DNA of 64,000 nt from Microvirga brassicacearum (GTDB lineage: Bacteria > Pseudomonadota > Alphaproteobacteria > Rhizobiales > Beijerinckiaceae): contig NZ_VCMV01000021.1 of NCBI RefSeq assembly GCF_008757455.1, positions 157,092 through 221,091 on the forward strand, read 5' to 3'. Positions 42,993-52,295 of the stretch are shown here, one piece after another. Within the stretch, counting starts at the first letter, position 1; each line of letters begins with the position of its first letter. The notes beneath the pieces were generated by a model. It saw nothing but the letters and a program-made list of their open reading frames with translations. It was not told the origin of the DNA and made no database searches. The position numbers and the translations under genes were made by a program.

Positions 42993-45029
42993 ATGCCCGT
43001 AATGGAACTCGACGAGGCGAAAGCCAGAGAACTCGAAGAAAAGTTCGATTCGGAAATCCGTTTCCGGCCGCTTGCGCCGCTCGCCGCGAAGCTCGTTGGT
43101 GGGCTTCTCGTAATTCTCTCCCTGTTCCATTACTATACGGCAGGGTTCGGCCTTCTGCCGGAAATGATCCACCGGGGCATCCACCTCTCCTTCGTCCTCG
43201 GCTTGGTTTTCCTCGTCTTTCCGTTCTCCAAGCGCGGCTATGACCAGCCGACGAAATCGACCCTCCTGCGCCCGCTCGGCATCTCGGTGGTCGATTGGGC
43301 GCTGGCGATCGCCGCGGTGATCGCCGTCTGCCACGTGCCGCTGATCCCTCTCGACGACCTCGCATTCCGCGTCGGCAATCCCACTCGGACGGACGTCATT
43401 CTCGGCGGCGTGCTGATCGTCGTCCTGCTCGAGGCCACGCGCCGGTCGGTCGGATGGCCGCTGCCGATCATTGCCATCCTGTTCATGGCCTATGCGATCT
43501 ACGGGCAATCCATGCCGGGCATCCTCGTGCATCCGGGGGCAACCTATTCGCAGCTCATCGACCATCTCTACCTGACGAGCCAGGGCATCTACGGCATCGC
43601 ACTCGGGGTCGTCGCCACTTACGTGTTCCACTTCGTGCTCTTCGGCGTCTTCGCCACCCGCATGGGGTTGGGCCAGCTCTTTCTCGACAACGCCGCCTGG
43701 ATCGCCGGCCGCTATGCGGGAGGCCCCGCAAAAGTTTCCATCTTCGGCTCCGCGCTGTTCGGCATGATTTCGGGCTCGTCGGTGGCCAACACCGTGACGG
43801 TCGGATCGCTGACGATCCCGGCCATGATCCGGCTCGGCTACAAGAAGCACTTCGCGGCCGCTGTCGAATCGACCGCGTCCACGGGCGGACAGATCACGCC
43901 GCCGATCATGGGGGCTGCCGCCTTCCTGATGATCGAGTTCCTGGGGCTGCCCTACAGCACCATCATCCTGGCCGCCATCGTGCCCGCCTTCATGCATTTC
44001 TTCGGCGTATTCATGCAGGTTCACTTCGAGGCGAAGCGCAATGGACTTCGCGGTCTGCGCCGGGACGAAATGCCGGACCTTAAGGACGCCTGGCGCCGCG
44101 ACTGGCCGACCGTCATCCCGCTCGTGGCCCTCATCGGAATCCTGGTTGCGGGCTACACGCCCTATCTGGCGGCGTTCTGGGGCATCACGCTGTGCATCGT
44201 CGTCGGTTTGCTCAATCCGCGCCGGCGCATGTCCATCCGGGAGCTGTTCGAAGGCTTCCGCGACGGAGCGAAATACGCACTCGCGGTCGGCGCCGCCGCC
44301 GCGACGGTCGGCATCGTGGTCGGTGTGGTCACGCTCACGGGCGTCGGCTTCAAGCTGTCCTTCATCGTCACCTCGACGGCGGCGGATCTCGCCTCTGGCG
44401 TCGGAGCTTTCCTTCCGGCGTGGTTTGCCGCGCCCACGACCCTCACGCTGCTGTTCACCCTCATCATGACGGGCGCGGTCTGCATCCTGATGGGTTGCGG
44501 CATTCCGACGACGGCGAACTACATCATCATGGTGACGATCGCCGCGCCCGCCTTGGTGCTACTCGGCGTCGAGCCCATCGTGGCGCATTTCTTCGTCTTC
44601 TATTACGGCGTTCTGGCGGATATCACGCCGCCCGTTGCGCTGGCGGCCTATGCGGCGGCCGGCATGGCGGGCGCCGATCCGTTCAAGACCGGCAACACCG
44701 CATTCCGGCTCGGGCTCGGCAAGGTGCTGGTCCCGTTCGTCTTCGTGTTCTCGCCGTCGCTGCTTCTCGTCACGTCGGATTTCACCTGGGCGAACTTCGC
44801 ACTGGCCTTCATCGGCTGCGCGCTCGGCATCACCTGCCTCAGCGCCTCGCTGTCGGGCTGGTTCCTCGTGCGGACCCACGCCTGGGAGCGCATCGTGCTG
44901 ATCATCGCAGCGCTTCTGCTGATCGCTCCGGAAATCTATTCGTCGCTGCTCGGCGGACTGATGATCCTGCCGATCATCATCAGGCACCTGATGGCCTGGC
45001 GTGCCGGGAGCGTCCCGGCGACAGTTTGA
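42993..45029 (+). CDS. TRAP transporter fused permease (DctQM-type, TAXI family)
   Basis: This 678-residue inner-membrane protein combines a small N-terminal (DctQ-like) part (hydrophobic helices at about 35-190) with a DctM-like domain. The DctM part has SGSSVANTVTVGSLTIPAM, STASTGGQITPPIMGAAAF and ILMGCGIPTTANYIIM, the conserved loops of TRAP large subunits. ATG 42993 follows AAGGGG. It uses an ion gradient to import the ligand delivered by the TAXI protein encoded just upstream. The ligand is unknown. Confidence 0.92.
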   Translation: MPVMELDEAKARELEEKFDSEIRFRPLAPLAAKLVGGLLVILSLFHYYTAGFGLLPEMIHRGIHLSFVLGLVFLVFPFSKRGYDQPTKSTLLRPLGISVVDWALAIAAVIAVCHVPLIPLDDLAFRVGNPTRTDVILGGVLIVVLLEATRRSVGWPLPIIAILFMAYAIYGQSMPGILVHPGATYSQLIDHLYLTSQGIYGIALGVVATYVFHFVLFGVFATRMGLGQLFLDNAAWIAGRYAGGPAKVSIFGSALFGMISGSSVANTVTVGSLTIPAMIRLGYKKHFAAAVESTASTGGQITPPIMGAAAFLMIEFLGLPYSTIILAAIVPAFMHFFGVFMQVHFEAKRNGLRGLRRDEMPDLKDAWRRDWPTVIPLVALIGILVAGYTPYLAAFWGITLCIVVGLLNPRRRMSIRELFEGFRDGAKYALAVGAAAATVGIVVGVVTLTGVGFKLSFIVTSTAADLASGVGAFLPAWFAAPTTLTLLFTLIMTGAVCILMGCGIPTTANYIIMVTIAAPALVLLGVEPIVAHFFVFYYGVLADITPPVALAAYAAAGMAGADPFKTGNTAFRLGLGKVLVPFVFVFSPSLLLVTSDFTWANFALAFIGCALGITCLSASLSGWFLVRTHAWERIVLIIAALLLIAPEIYSSLLGGLMILPIIIRHLMAWRAGSVPATV

Positions 45030-45088
45030 TTGTCGCGGCCCCGTAACGAGCCATTCGGGGTTGGCCGTGTCGGTTGGGGAGGCTAGAG

Positions 45089-46060
45089 ATGGCCTCCCCT
45101 CTTTTTTGCCCGGCTCCCATGCTCATCACCCGCGCCGATATCGAACAGGCCCATGCGCGCATCGCGCCCCATATCCGGCGCACGCCGGTCTGGACCCTGC
45201 CGCAAGCCTTCGGGCATCAGGGACCCGTCAGCCTCAAGCTCGAATTCCTGCAGCATGCGGGCTCGTTCAAGACGCGCGGCGCCTTCAACACGCTCCTGTC
45301 GCAGCCCATACCCGCAGCAGGCGTAGCGGCAGCGTCCGGCGGCAATCACGGCGCGGCGATCGCCTACGCGGCCAAGCAGCTCGGGGTGAAGGCCCGCATT
45401 TTCGTGCCCGAGATTTCGAGTCCCGCCAAGGTGGCGGTCATCCGCTCGCATGGGGCCGATGTGGTGATCGGCGGCGCCCGCTACGCCGACGCGCAGGCGG
45501 CCTGCGATCTCTATGTTGCCGAAAGCGGCGCGCTTCGCGCCCATCCGTTCGACGCGGACACGACCATCGCGGGTCAGGGCACGGTCGGATTGGAGTGGGA
45601 GCAGGACGGTCCTGCCATCGATACGGTGCTGGTGGCGGTCGGCGGCGGCGGGTTGATCAGCGGCATCGGCAGCTGGTGGGGCGGACGGGTCAAGGTCGTG
45701 GGCATCGAGCCTGAAGGTTCGCGCGCGCTCCATGCGGCGCTCGAAGCCGGCGAGCCGGTCGACGTGGAGATCGACTCGGTCGCGGCGGATTCACTCGGGG
45801 CGCGCAACACGGGCGACCTCGTCTTCTCGATCTGCTCCGACACGGTCGATCACGTGGCGCTGGTGAGCGACGTCTCCATCCGCGCCGCGCAGGCGACCCT
45901 CTGGCGCGATTGGCGCATCGCCTCCGAGCCGGGCGGCGCGGCCGCGCTGGCGGCTCTGATCTCCGGCGCCTACCGCCCTGAGCCCGGGGAGCGGGTCGGG
46001 GTGCTGCTCTGTGGGGCCAATGTGGAGCTGACGAAGCTCGACGGCGTGGTGAATCCGTAA
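45089..46060 (+). CDS. Threonine/serine dehydratase-like PLP enzyme
   Basis: This 323-residue fold-type II PLP enzyme has the PLP lysine in HAGSFKTRGAFNTL, ASGGNHGAAIAYAAKQLG for the cofactor and VAVGGGGLISGIGSWWGG for the phosphate. The C-terminal SEPGGAAALAALISG fits serine/threonine dehydratases. It has no regulatory ACT domain, so it is a catabolic-type dehydratase or related enzyme. ATG 45089 follows GGGGAGG. It lies 59 bp after the TRAP permease, and the transported compound may be its substrate. Confidence 0.88.
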   Translation: MASPLFCPAPMLITRADIEQAHARIAPHIRRTPVWTLPQAFGHQGPVSLKLEFLQHAGSFKTRGAFNTLLSQPIPAAGVAAASGGNHGAAIAYAAKQLGVKARIFVPEISSPAKVAVIRSHGADVVIGGARYADAQAACDLYVAESGALRAHPFDADTTIAGQGTVGLEWEQDGPAIDTVLVAVGGGGLISGIGSWWGGRVKVVGIEPEGSRALHAALEAGEPVDVEIDSVAADSLGARNTGDLVFSICSDTVDHVALVSDVSIRAAQATLWRDWRIASEPGGAAALAALISGAYRPEPGERVGVLLCGANVELTKLDGVVNP

Positions 46061-46175
46061 ACCGTTACCCACCTTGTGATTGTATTCACACTACGAGCAC
46101 GCACAAGTGCATCGCGTGTGTGTTTGCGGGAATGCAAGACGGTCTTGCAGCGGCGTCCCAATACAATTTTTAGTT

Positions 46176-46181
46176 TATAAT
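46176..46181 (+). promoter_or_regulatory. Possible -10 element TATAAT upstream of the large RTX gene
   Basis: A perfect TATAAT lies in an AT-rich stretch (46158-46183) about 120 bp before the RTX start. No convincing -35 hexamer is at the right distance. The 242-bp gap 46061-46302 holds no gene; it is clearly AT-richer than its surroundings. Confidence 0.3.
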
Positions 46182-46302
46182 CCAGGCGGTTAACTGACTA
46201 AGAGCGTCACCCGCGCGTCTTCGCCGCTGCATCTGAACAGTTTAGGTGTTGACCAAAAAATGAGATGTAATAACGTTTGGTGAACCAGCAAAGGGGCGCC
46301 AA

Positions 46303-49300
46303 ATGGACACTACTATAATCATAAGCGGCATAACCAAATCCGTGGAACTTGTCGGTGAGCAAGATCAAATCGTGGTCACCGAGACGGGGCAGATTCTGAT
46401 CGATGAATTTGTGGCGCCGGATGACGGCATCCGCGATCTCGAATCGACCGTCTGGCACGTCACTGCCACCGTCTATGGCGAGGTCCACGCGCAATGGAAT
46501 GGAATTTTTATTCGCGCCGTCGATTCCGTCATCACCGTCGGATCGACCGGGACCGTGAGCGGGGGCAGGAACGGGGTCGCTCTCAACCTGGGCAGCCGGC
46601 TTCTGAACGACGGCAACGTGACCGGTGTGCTCGCCGGCGTTCTGGCGTCGCTTGAGAACGTCACGATCCACAATACGGGATCCATCTCGGGAGCGGTCGG
46701 CGTCCTTGGAAACCAGACGGTTGGCGATGAAGCAAACCATACGGTTCTCGCCAATTTCGGCTCGGTCTCCGGAACCACGCACGGCGTCTGGTTCTCGAAT
46801 TCCAGTGTCGTGACCAACGAAGGATCGATCGCGGCTGCCGGACATGGTGTGTTGCTCTCGACGCTCGCAGGCGACGTCGCCCGATTGACCAATTCCGGGA
46901 CGATTACGGCCGCCACGGCAGTCGGCGGCGGGGTGGGATCTGAAATCATCCTCAATACCGGTAGTCTGCAGGGCAACGTCGTCCTTGAGGCGGGCGATGA
47001 CACCTATGACGGCCGCGGCGGCAGCGTGACCGGCACGGTCGATCTCGGCGATGGCGCCGACACCGCATACGGCGGCGCGGGCGATGAAGTGATCCTCGGC
47101 GGCACGGGTGCCGATTGGCTCGATGGCGGCGCGGGCGCCGACCAGATGGACGGCGGCGGCGATGACGACACCTATGTGGTCGACAATGTCGGCGACGTGA
47201 TCGCCGAGGCCGCCAATGCGGGCACCGATACAGTGCGGGCCTCGGTGGACTTCACCCTGAGCGCGGAGGTGGAAGCGCTCATCCTCACGGGCGCCGACGA
47301 CCTGTCAGGCACCGGCAATGCGAGCGCCAACATGCTCCTGGGCAACCGCGGCGCCAACCGGCTTGCCGGCGCGCAGGGCAGCGACGTCCTCGATGGCGGC
47401 GCCGGCCTCGACACCGCCGTGTTCTCGGGCGCGAAGGCGAATTATGCGTTCGCCGACAACGGCGACGGCAGCATCACGGTCACCGATCTCATCGGCCAGG
47501 ATGGTTCGGACACGCTCAGCAACATGGAATGGGCGGAATTCGCCGACGGCACGATCTCGATCGCCCCGCCGGCAACGCCCAGCGTCAAGGGCAGCGTGTC
47601 GCCCATCAACGAAAACGCACCGGCCAACACCATCGTGGCAACGATTGAGAGCAGTTCGCTCGCGGGCGAGGCCTTGCACTATCAACTGGTCGACGATCTG
47701 GACGGCAAGCTCGCGATCGATGCCGATACGGGCGTGATCACGCTCATCGGCGCGGTTGACTATGAATCGACCACCGACACGGACCTTCAGATCGCCGGGA
47801 CGCGGAAGTTCTACGTGCTGGAGGTGAAGGCCGTCACGTCGGAGGGCCTCGCCCTGTCGTCGGCGAGCATTTCCGTCACCGTCTACGTCAACGACGTGAA
47901 CGAGGCTCCGGCGGAGCTCAGCTTCAGCAACGGGACGCAGACGGCCACCATCGACGGCGTCGTCGGCAACGGCACTATCGTCGGCACGCTGATGGCGAGC
48001 GACCCCGACGGCGATACCCAGCTCGTCTATTCGTTCGATAGCACCGGCAACGGCAACTCGAGCGGCGCGGGCAATGCCGGCGGCCTGTTCAAGCTTGAGG
48101 GCGGCACCCTGAAATTCGCCCGCACTCCTTCGGCAACGGATCCTGAATCCTACACCGTGACTCTCAAGGTCACGGACAAGAACGGCGGACCGGGGGCGAC
48201 CTCGTACTACAAGGACTTCCTGATCAACTTCAATCCCGGCGACACGCCGCCGACGCCGAACGTTCTGTCGATTGCGCCCGACAGCGCGACTCATGCGGAG
48301 GGCGATGCGGGTCTCACCGATTTCACCTTCGTGGTCACCCGCGCCAACGCGGCGGGCGACACGGAAGTGGATTGGGAGGTGGTGACAGGCGGCGCGATCG
48401 AGGCGACGGATTTCGATCTGCTCACCGGCACCGTCCAGTTCACCGGTACCGAGACCACCAAGACCGTGACCGTGCAGGTGAAGGGCGACCTCGCGATCGA
48501 AGGACACGAGACCTTCACGGTGAAGTTGAAGGACGTGTCGGGCGGAACCATCAAGGTCAATGGCGGTCAGGCAACCGGCACCATCACCAATGACGATCAG
48601 CCGACCTTCTCGAATCGGGCGCCGACGGACATCCAGCTCTCCGGCCCCAATGCGGCGATCGAATATGCGGGCGCGGGCACCGCAATCGGCACCCTGACGG
48701 CGTCCGATCCCGACGTCGGAAACACGTTCTCGTACTCCCTGCTGGGCGCGGACGAGCGTTTTGAAATCGTCGGCAACCAGGTGCTGGTGAAGAACGGCTT
48801 CAAGCTCGATTTCGAGCAGGTCCCCGCCCACCAGATCGTGGTTCGGGCGACCGACAATTCCGGCGCGGTCTTCGACAAGGCCCTCACGATCGGGGTCATC
48901 GACATCAATCCGGAATACACCCTCGGCAGCGCCTTCGACGACGTTTTCAAAGGCGGCAGGAGCAACGACAAACTCGGCGGCGGCCTTGGCAACGACATCC
49001 TCTGGGGCGGGCTCGGCAAGGACACGCTGACCGGCGGTCTGGGCAAAGATACGTTCGTGTTCAACACCAAGCTGAACAAGAAGACCAACAAGGACGCCAT
49101 CAAGGACTTCAACGTCCGGGACGATTCGATTTGGCTCGACAACGCGATCTTCAAGAAACTCGGCAAGAAGGGCACCGAATTGACGCCCGCCAAGCTGAAC
49201 AAGAAGTTCTTCACGGTCGGCGACAAGGCGCAGGATGCCAACGACTATCTCGTCTACAACAAGCAGAAGGGCGTGCTGTATTACGACATCGACGGTTCCG

Positions 49301-49377
49301 GCGCGAAAGCCGCTGTGGAAATCGCCACCACCAAGAAGAACCTGAAAATGACCTACAAGGACTTTTTCGTCATCTAG
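46303..49377 (+). CDS. Large RTX protein with cadherin-like and Calx-beta modules
   Basis: This 1024-residue acidic protein starts at ATG 46303 after AGGGG. In order: an N-terminal repeat region with hydrophobic beta strands (about 1-225, like filamentous or parallel-beta proteins), an RTX block (about 240-300; GGAGDEVILGGTGADWLDGG), cadherin-like domains (near 450-620; INENAPANTIVATIESS and VNEAP), a Calx-beta domain (near 650-770), another cadherin-type segment and a second RTX block (about 885-930). The last ~110 residues (FNTKLNKKTNKDAIKDFNV to KDFFVI) match the C-terminus at 15968-17380 and are the probable type I secretion signal. Role: cell-surface or matrix adhesin is likely. Confidence 0.88.
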   Translation: MDTTIIISGITKSVELVGEQDQIVVTETGQILIDEFVAPDDGIRDLESTVWHVTATVYGEVHAQWNGIFIRAVDSVITVGSTGTVSGGRNGVALNLGSRLLNDGNVTGVLAGVLASLENVTIHNTGSISGAVGVLGNQTVGDEANHTVLANFGSVSGTTHGVWFSNSSVVTNEGSIAAAGHGVLLSTLAGDVARLTNSGTITAATAVGGGVGSEIILNTGSLQGNVVLEAGDDTYDGRGGSVTGTVDLGDGADTAYGGAGDEVILGGTGADWLDGGAGADQMDGGGDDDTYVVDNVGDVIAEAANAGTDTVRASVDFTLSAEVEALILTGADDLSGTGNASANMLLGNRGANRLAGAQGSDVLDGGAGLDTAVFSGAKANYAFADNGDGSITVTDLIGQDGSDTLSNMEWAEFADGTISIAPPATPSVKGSVSPINENAPANTIVATIESSSLAGEALHYQLVDDLDGKLAIDADTGVITLIGAVDYESTTDTDLQIAGTRKFYVLEVKAVTSEGLALSSASISVTVYVNDVNEAPAELSFSNGTQTATIDGVVGNGTIVGTLMASDPDGDTQLVYSFDSTGNGNSSGAGNAGGLFKLEGGTLKFARTPSATDPESYTVTLKVTDKNGGPGATSYYKDFLINFNPGDTPPTPNVLSIAPDSATHAEGDAGLTDFTFVVTRANAAGDTEVDWEVVTGGAIEATDFDLLTGTVQFTGTETTKTVTVQVKGDLAIEGHETFTVKLKDVSGGTIKVNGGQATGTITNDDQPTFSNRAPTDIQLSGPNAAIEYAGAGTAIGTLTASDPDVGNTFSYSLLGADERFEIVGNQVLVKNGFKLDFEQVPAHQIVVRATDNSGAVFDKALTIGVIDINPEYTLGSAFDDVFKGGRSNDKLGGGLGNDILWGGLGKDTLTGGLGKDTFVFNTKLNKKTNKDAIKDFNVRDDSIWLDNAIFKKLGKKGTELTPAKLNKKFFTVGDKAQDANDYLVYNKQKGVLYYDIDGSGAKAAVEIATTKKNLKMTYKDFFVI

Positions 49378-49421
49378 AGTCGGATTCAGTTTATTCGAAT
49401 CTGATCCGGCTCCATTTTTTT
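49377..49421 (+). terminator. Terminator of the large RTX gene
   Basis: AGTCGGATTCAG and CTGATCCGGCT form an imperfect stem (one bulge, GU pairs) starting in the stop region, followed by TTTTTTT at 49415-49421. It fits a rho-independent terminator. Confidence 0.7.
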
Positions 49422-49509
49422 GTTGCCGCATGATCTTTCGGCGAACCGGCATCCACTTCGCCGGATCAAGCTCTAGCGCCACGCGGTCGGCACCAGAACA
49501 ATCAGAAAC

Positions 49510-49535
49510 CCCCGCTGTCGCCAGCGGGGTTTTTT
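49510..49535 (+). terminator. Rho-independent terminator between RTX and asd genes
   Basis: CCCCGCT (49510-49516) pairs with AGCGGGG (49523-49529) across GTCGCC, followed by TTTTTT. On the minus strand it lies 20 bp past the asd stop with a weaker GTTT run, so it may serve both directions. Confidence 0.85.
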
Positions 49536-49554
49536 GTCTGCGATCGGTGGAATG

Positions 49555-50586
49555 TCAGGCGGCGCGCTTCTTGCCCGGCAGCAAGCCGCGGTTCACCAGC
49601 GCTTCGGCGATCTGCACCGCGTTCAAAGCCGCGCCCTTGCGCAGGTTGTCGGAGACGCACCAGAACGACAGGCCGTTCTCGACCGTGATGTCCTCGCGGA
49701 TGCGCGACACGTAAGTGGCGTCTTCGCCCGCAGCCTCGTGCGGCGTCATGTAGCCGCCGGCTTCGCGCCGGTCGATCACGACGACGCCGGGAGCGGAGCG
49801 CAGGATGGTGCGCGCCTCCTCGGCTGAAATCGGATTCTCGAATTCCACGTTGACGGCTTCCGAATGACCGATGAAGACCGGAACGCGCACGCAAGTGGCA
49901 GTGAGCTTGATCTTGGGATCGAGGATCTTTTTCGTCTCCGCCATCATCTTCCACTCTTCCTTCGTGTAGCCATCCTCCATGAACACGTCGATGTGGGGGA
50001 TCACGTTGAAAGCGATGCGCTTCGGAAACTTCTCTTCCTTGATGTCCTGCAGCGAATAGAGCGCCTTGGTCTGCCGATCGAGTTCGTCCATGCCGTCCTT
50101 GCCGGCGCCCGACACGGATTGGTAGGTATCCACCACCACGCGCTTGATCGTGGCGTGATCGTGCAGGGGCTTCAGCGCCACCACGAGCTGCGCGGTCGAA
50201 CAATTGGGATTGGCGATGATGCCTTTCTTCATGCCGCGCACGGCCTCGGCATTCACTTCCGGCACCACCAGCGGCACATCCGAATCGTAGCGCCAGGCGG
50301 ACGAGTTATCGATCACCACCGCGCCCTGGGCGGCGATCTTCGGCGACCATTCCTTCGAGATTTCGCCGCCCGCCGACATGAGCACCAGATCCACATCGGA
50401 AAAGTCGTACAGGTCGAGCGTCTTGGTCTTCAGCGTCTTGTCGCCGAAGGACAATTCGGTGCCCTGGCTGCGGCGCGAGGCCAAAGCCACGACCTCATCG
50501 GCGGGGAAAGCGCGCTCGGCGAGTATGTTGAGGAGCTCACGACCCACATTGCCCGTCGCGCCGACTACGGCGACCTTGTAACCCAT
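49555..50586 (-). CDS. asd: Aspartate-semialdehyde dehydrogenase
   Basis: This 343-residue enzyme has the NADP fold VAVVGATGNVGRELL, the catalytic cysteine in NPNCSTAQLV (C129), FNVIPHIDVF and the C-terminal RVPVFIGHSEAVNVEFENP. It makes L-aspartate 4-semialdehyde for lysine/DAP, threonine and methionine synthesis. ATG 50586 follows AGGAG. It lies in the conserved asd-leuB-leuD-leuC-rplS neighbourhood of this bacterial order, although here several unrelated genes separate asd from leuB. Confidence 0.96.
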   Translation of the reverse strand: MGYKVAVVGATGNVGRELLNILAERAFPADEVVALASRRSQGTELSFGDKTLKTKTLDLYDFSDVDLVLMSAGGEISKEWSPKIAAQGAVVIDNSSAWRYDSDVPLVVPEVNAEAVRGMKKGIIANPNCSTAQLVVALKPLHDHATIKRVVVDTYQSVSGAGKDGMDELDRQTKALYSLQDIKEEKFPKRIAFNVIPHIDVFMEDGYTKEEWKMMAETKKILDPKIKLTATCVRVPVFIGHSEAVNVEFENPISAEEARTILRSAPGVVVIDRREAGGYMTPHEAAGEDATYVSRIREDITVENGLSFWCVSDNLRKGAALNAVQIAEALVNRGLLPGKKRAA

Positions 50587-50681
50587 TGAACTTCTCCTGT
50601 TGTGTCTCCCCGGAAATAGCGGAACCCTGATCGGGTATCGCCTCTCGCCCCGTGGGGAGAGAGGACCGGGGACGACGAGGC

Positions 50682-50771
50682 TCAGGCGGCCGTTTTCACA
50701 GCCGTCGCGGCCGTTTTGGCGGCCGCCATGACGGTTTTGGTTTTGCTCGTCGTGTGTTTGAGAGCCGTCAT
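50682..50771 (-). CDS. Possible 29-residue Lys/Ala-rich small protein
   Basis: In the 382-bp gap 50587-50968 the minus strand reads MTALKHTTSKTKTVMAAAKT, then AATAVKTAA and a stop. It is basic, with eight Lys/His in 29 residues, and has histone-tail-like low complexity. A weak GGA lies about 10 bp before the ATG. The gap contains no other gene-like reading. The inverted and direct GGCCG repeats (50688-50722) account for part of the composition, so it may be chance. Confidence 0.3.
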   Translation of the reverse strand: MTALKHTTSKTKTVMAAAKTAATAVKTAA

Positions 50772-50968
50772 TGCCAGCGTCCATCCGGGGCTCGCTTCAA
50801 GCCCGGTCCGGCAGAAACACATCAAAGGCGGGCATCCTGTCAAGCGATCTCTTCAGGACGGCCCGGTAACGACTGATTCACGCTGCCGGGTAAAAGCCTT
50901 CGATCCTGCGCCGATGATACGGTAGAACATGGGTTCCGACGCGACGGGCGCGTTCGAGCAGGGGTGGC

Positions 50969-51775
50969 ATGCGAGCGATCTATGCCGACGAGGATGAGGA
51001 CGACGTGTTCGACCTGAGGGACGAACGGCCGCTGTCCCGTGCGCGTCGCCGTCTGCCCTGGCTGCGCATGACGCTGTTCTCGGGCCTGTGCATCGCGGCG
51101 CTTGCCTATCTGGCGCAGCAGGATCTGGCCGAGCAGCGATCGGGCGGGCAGACAGCAATCCCAGCCACAATCCTGGTCGCGCCGCCGCCGGCCTGGGCTC
51201 CCCTGGTTCCCGCCCGGACGGCCTATGGCCTCGACAAGACCCTGGATCCGGTGATCGCCGAGGCGCGCCAGCATTCCGGCGGTGGTCGCGAGGATACGCT
51301 GATCGTCGGCGCGTTGGGGGAGCAGCGTTACGTCCGTGTCGTTTTCAGCCACGGCATTCCGCCGACGCCACGCAGCTTCTACGTGGACATCGTGCGCCGC
51401 GCGGCAGAAGCAGGCCTCTCGGTCGAGCGCAACGCCCAGACGGCCATGCTGCCGACAAAATTCGGCCCGGTCGAGAGCGCCGCCGTCACGCTCGCCGGAT
51501 CGAGCGAGCAGAATTGCCAGGCCTTCCGTTTCCACGATGGCGAGGCGGCCTTCGGATTCCAGGGTTGGCTTTGCGGCTCGGATACCGTCGATATCCATCG
51601 CCTCGCCTGTTTCATCGACGGGGTGACGCTGTCGGGCGCGAGCGACCCCGCCTTGACGGCTCTTTTCGCCCGCGCCGGGCGCGCGCCGCCGGAAGAATGC
51701 GCCACCAATGCGCGGACGGCCTCGATCGGCGCGAAGGCTTCCAAAGCGCCTAGCGGGCGGACATTCGCCCGCTAG
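50969..51775 (+). CDS. Hypothetical protein with one membrane anchor
   Basis: This 268-residue protein has a highly acidic start (MRAIYADEDEDDVFDLRDE), an arginine-rich stretch (PLSRARRRLPWLR) and one hydrophobic segment (TLFSGLCIAALAYLAQQ, about 35-51), giving an N-in type II topology with a periplasmic domain. The periplasmic part contains four cysteines (NCQAF, WLCGSD, LACFID, EECATN) that could form disulfides. No family is recognised. It stands alone; the start follows GGGGTGG. Confidence 0.75.
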   Translation: MRAIYADEDEDDVFDLRDERPLSRARRRLPWLRMTLFSGLCIAALAYLAQQDLAEQRSGGQTAIPATILVAPPPAWAPLVPARTAYGLDKTLDPVIAEARQHSGGGREDTLIVGALGEQRYVRVVFSHGIPPTPRSFYVDIVRRAAEAGLSVERNAQTAMLPTKFGPVESAAVTLAGSSEQNCQAFRFHDGEAAFGFQGWLCGSDTVDIHRLACFIDGVTLSGASDPALTALFARAGRAPPEECATNARTASIGAKASKAPSGRTFAR

Positions 51776-51802
51776 AAGCGCATTCGACCGTCATCCGTTG
51801 TC

Positions 51803-52180
51803 TCACAGCCCGCGTTTCTTGAGCCAGTCCCGCATCTCGGAAATTTCGCGCTCCTGCTCGCGAATAATGTCGGCGGCCCATTTGTTGATCTGCTCGTCCT
51901 TGCCGTGCTGCAGAGCGACCTTCGCCATGTCGATGGCACCTTGGTGATGGGGGATCATGCCGCGCACGAAATCGGCATCCGCGTCGCCCGAGAACGGGAT
52001 GTCCATGGCGCGATGCATCTTGGCGTTCGCCGCGCGGTAGGCCTTGGTGGCCGCCGTGTCGGATGCAGTCACTGCGGAAGCGGCGTGACCGGAATGTCCG
52101 CCGGAAGCGGCACCCTGCGCGAGGGCCAGCGTGGGAAAGGTCGCAAAGGCGAAGGCGAGGGCGAGAGATCGGGTTTTCAT
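51803..52180 (-). CDS. DUF305 (CopM-like) periplasmic protein
   Basis: This 125-residue secreted protein has a signal peptide (LALAFAFATFPTLALAQ) and the DUF305 motifs MHRAMDIPFSGDADADFVRG and MIPHHQGAIDMAKVALQHGK. The histidine/methionine pairs are typical of metal-binding proteins such as the copper protein CopM. The start is ATG 52180 near GGAGACAG. It precedes the sulfite-oxidase-like gene on the same strand, 115 bp apart, and may handle copper or other metals in the periplasm. Confidence 0.88.
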   Translation of the reverse strand: MKTRSLALAFAFATFPTLALAQGAASGGHSGHAASAVTASDTAATKAYRAANAKMHRAMDIPFSGDADADFVRGMIPHHQGAIDMAKVALQHGKDEQINKWAADIIREQEREISEMRDWLKKRGL

Positions 52181-52295
52181 CAGCTGTCTCCTTTGGATCG
52201 AGCGGGTGGGATCAGCGACCCCGCGTGCCATGGCGAGGGTGTAATCCTTCCCACGATGGCAAGGTCAAGCGCTGGCCGCTCGCCGGATCTGGCGC

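Noticed and set aside
47305..49482. A 725-codon minus-strand frame
   Set aside because: It is antisense to the RTX/cadherin gene, whose Gly/Asp-rich codons leave the opposite frame without stops.
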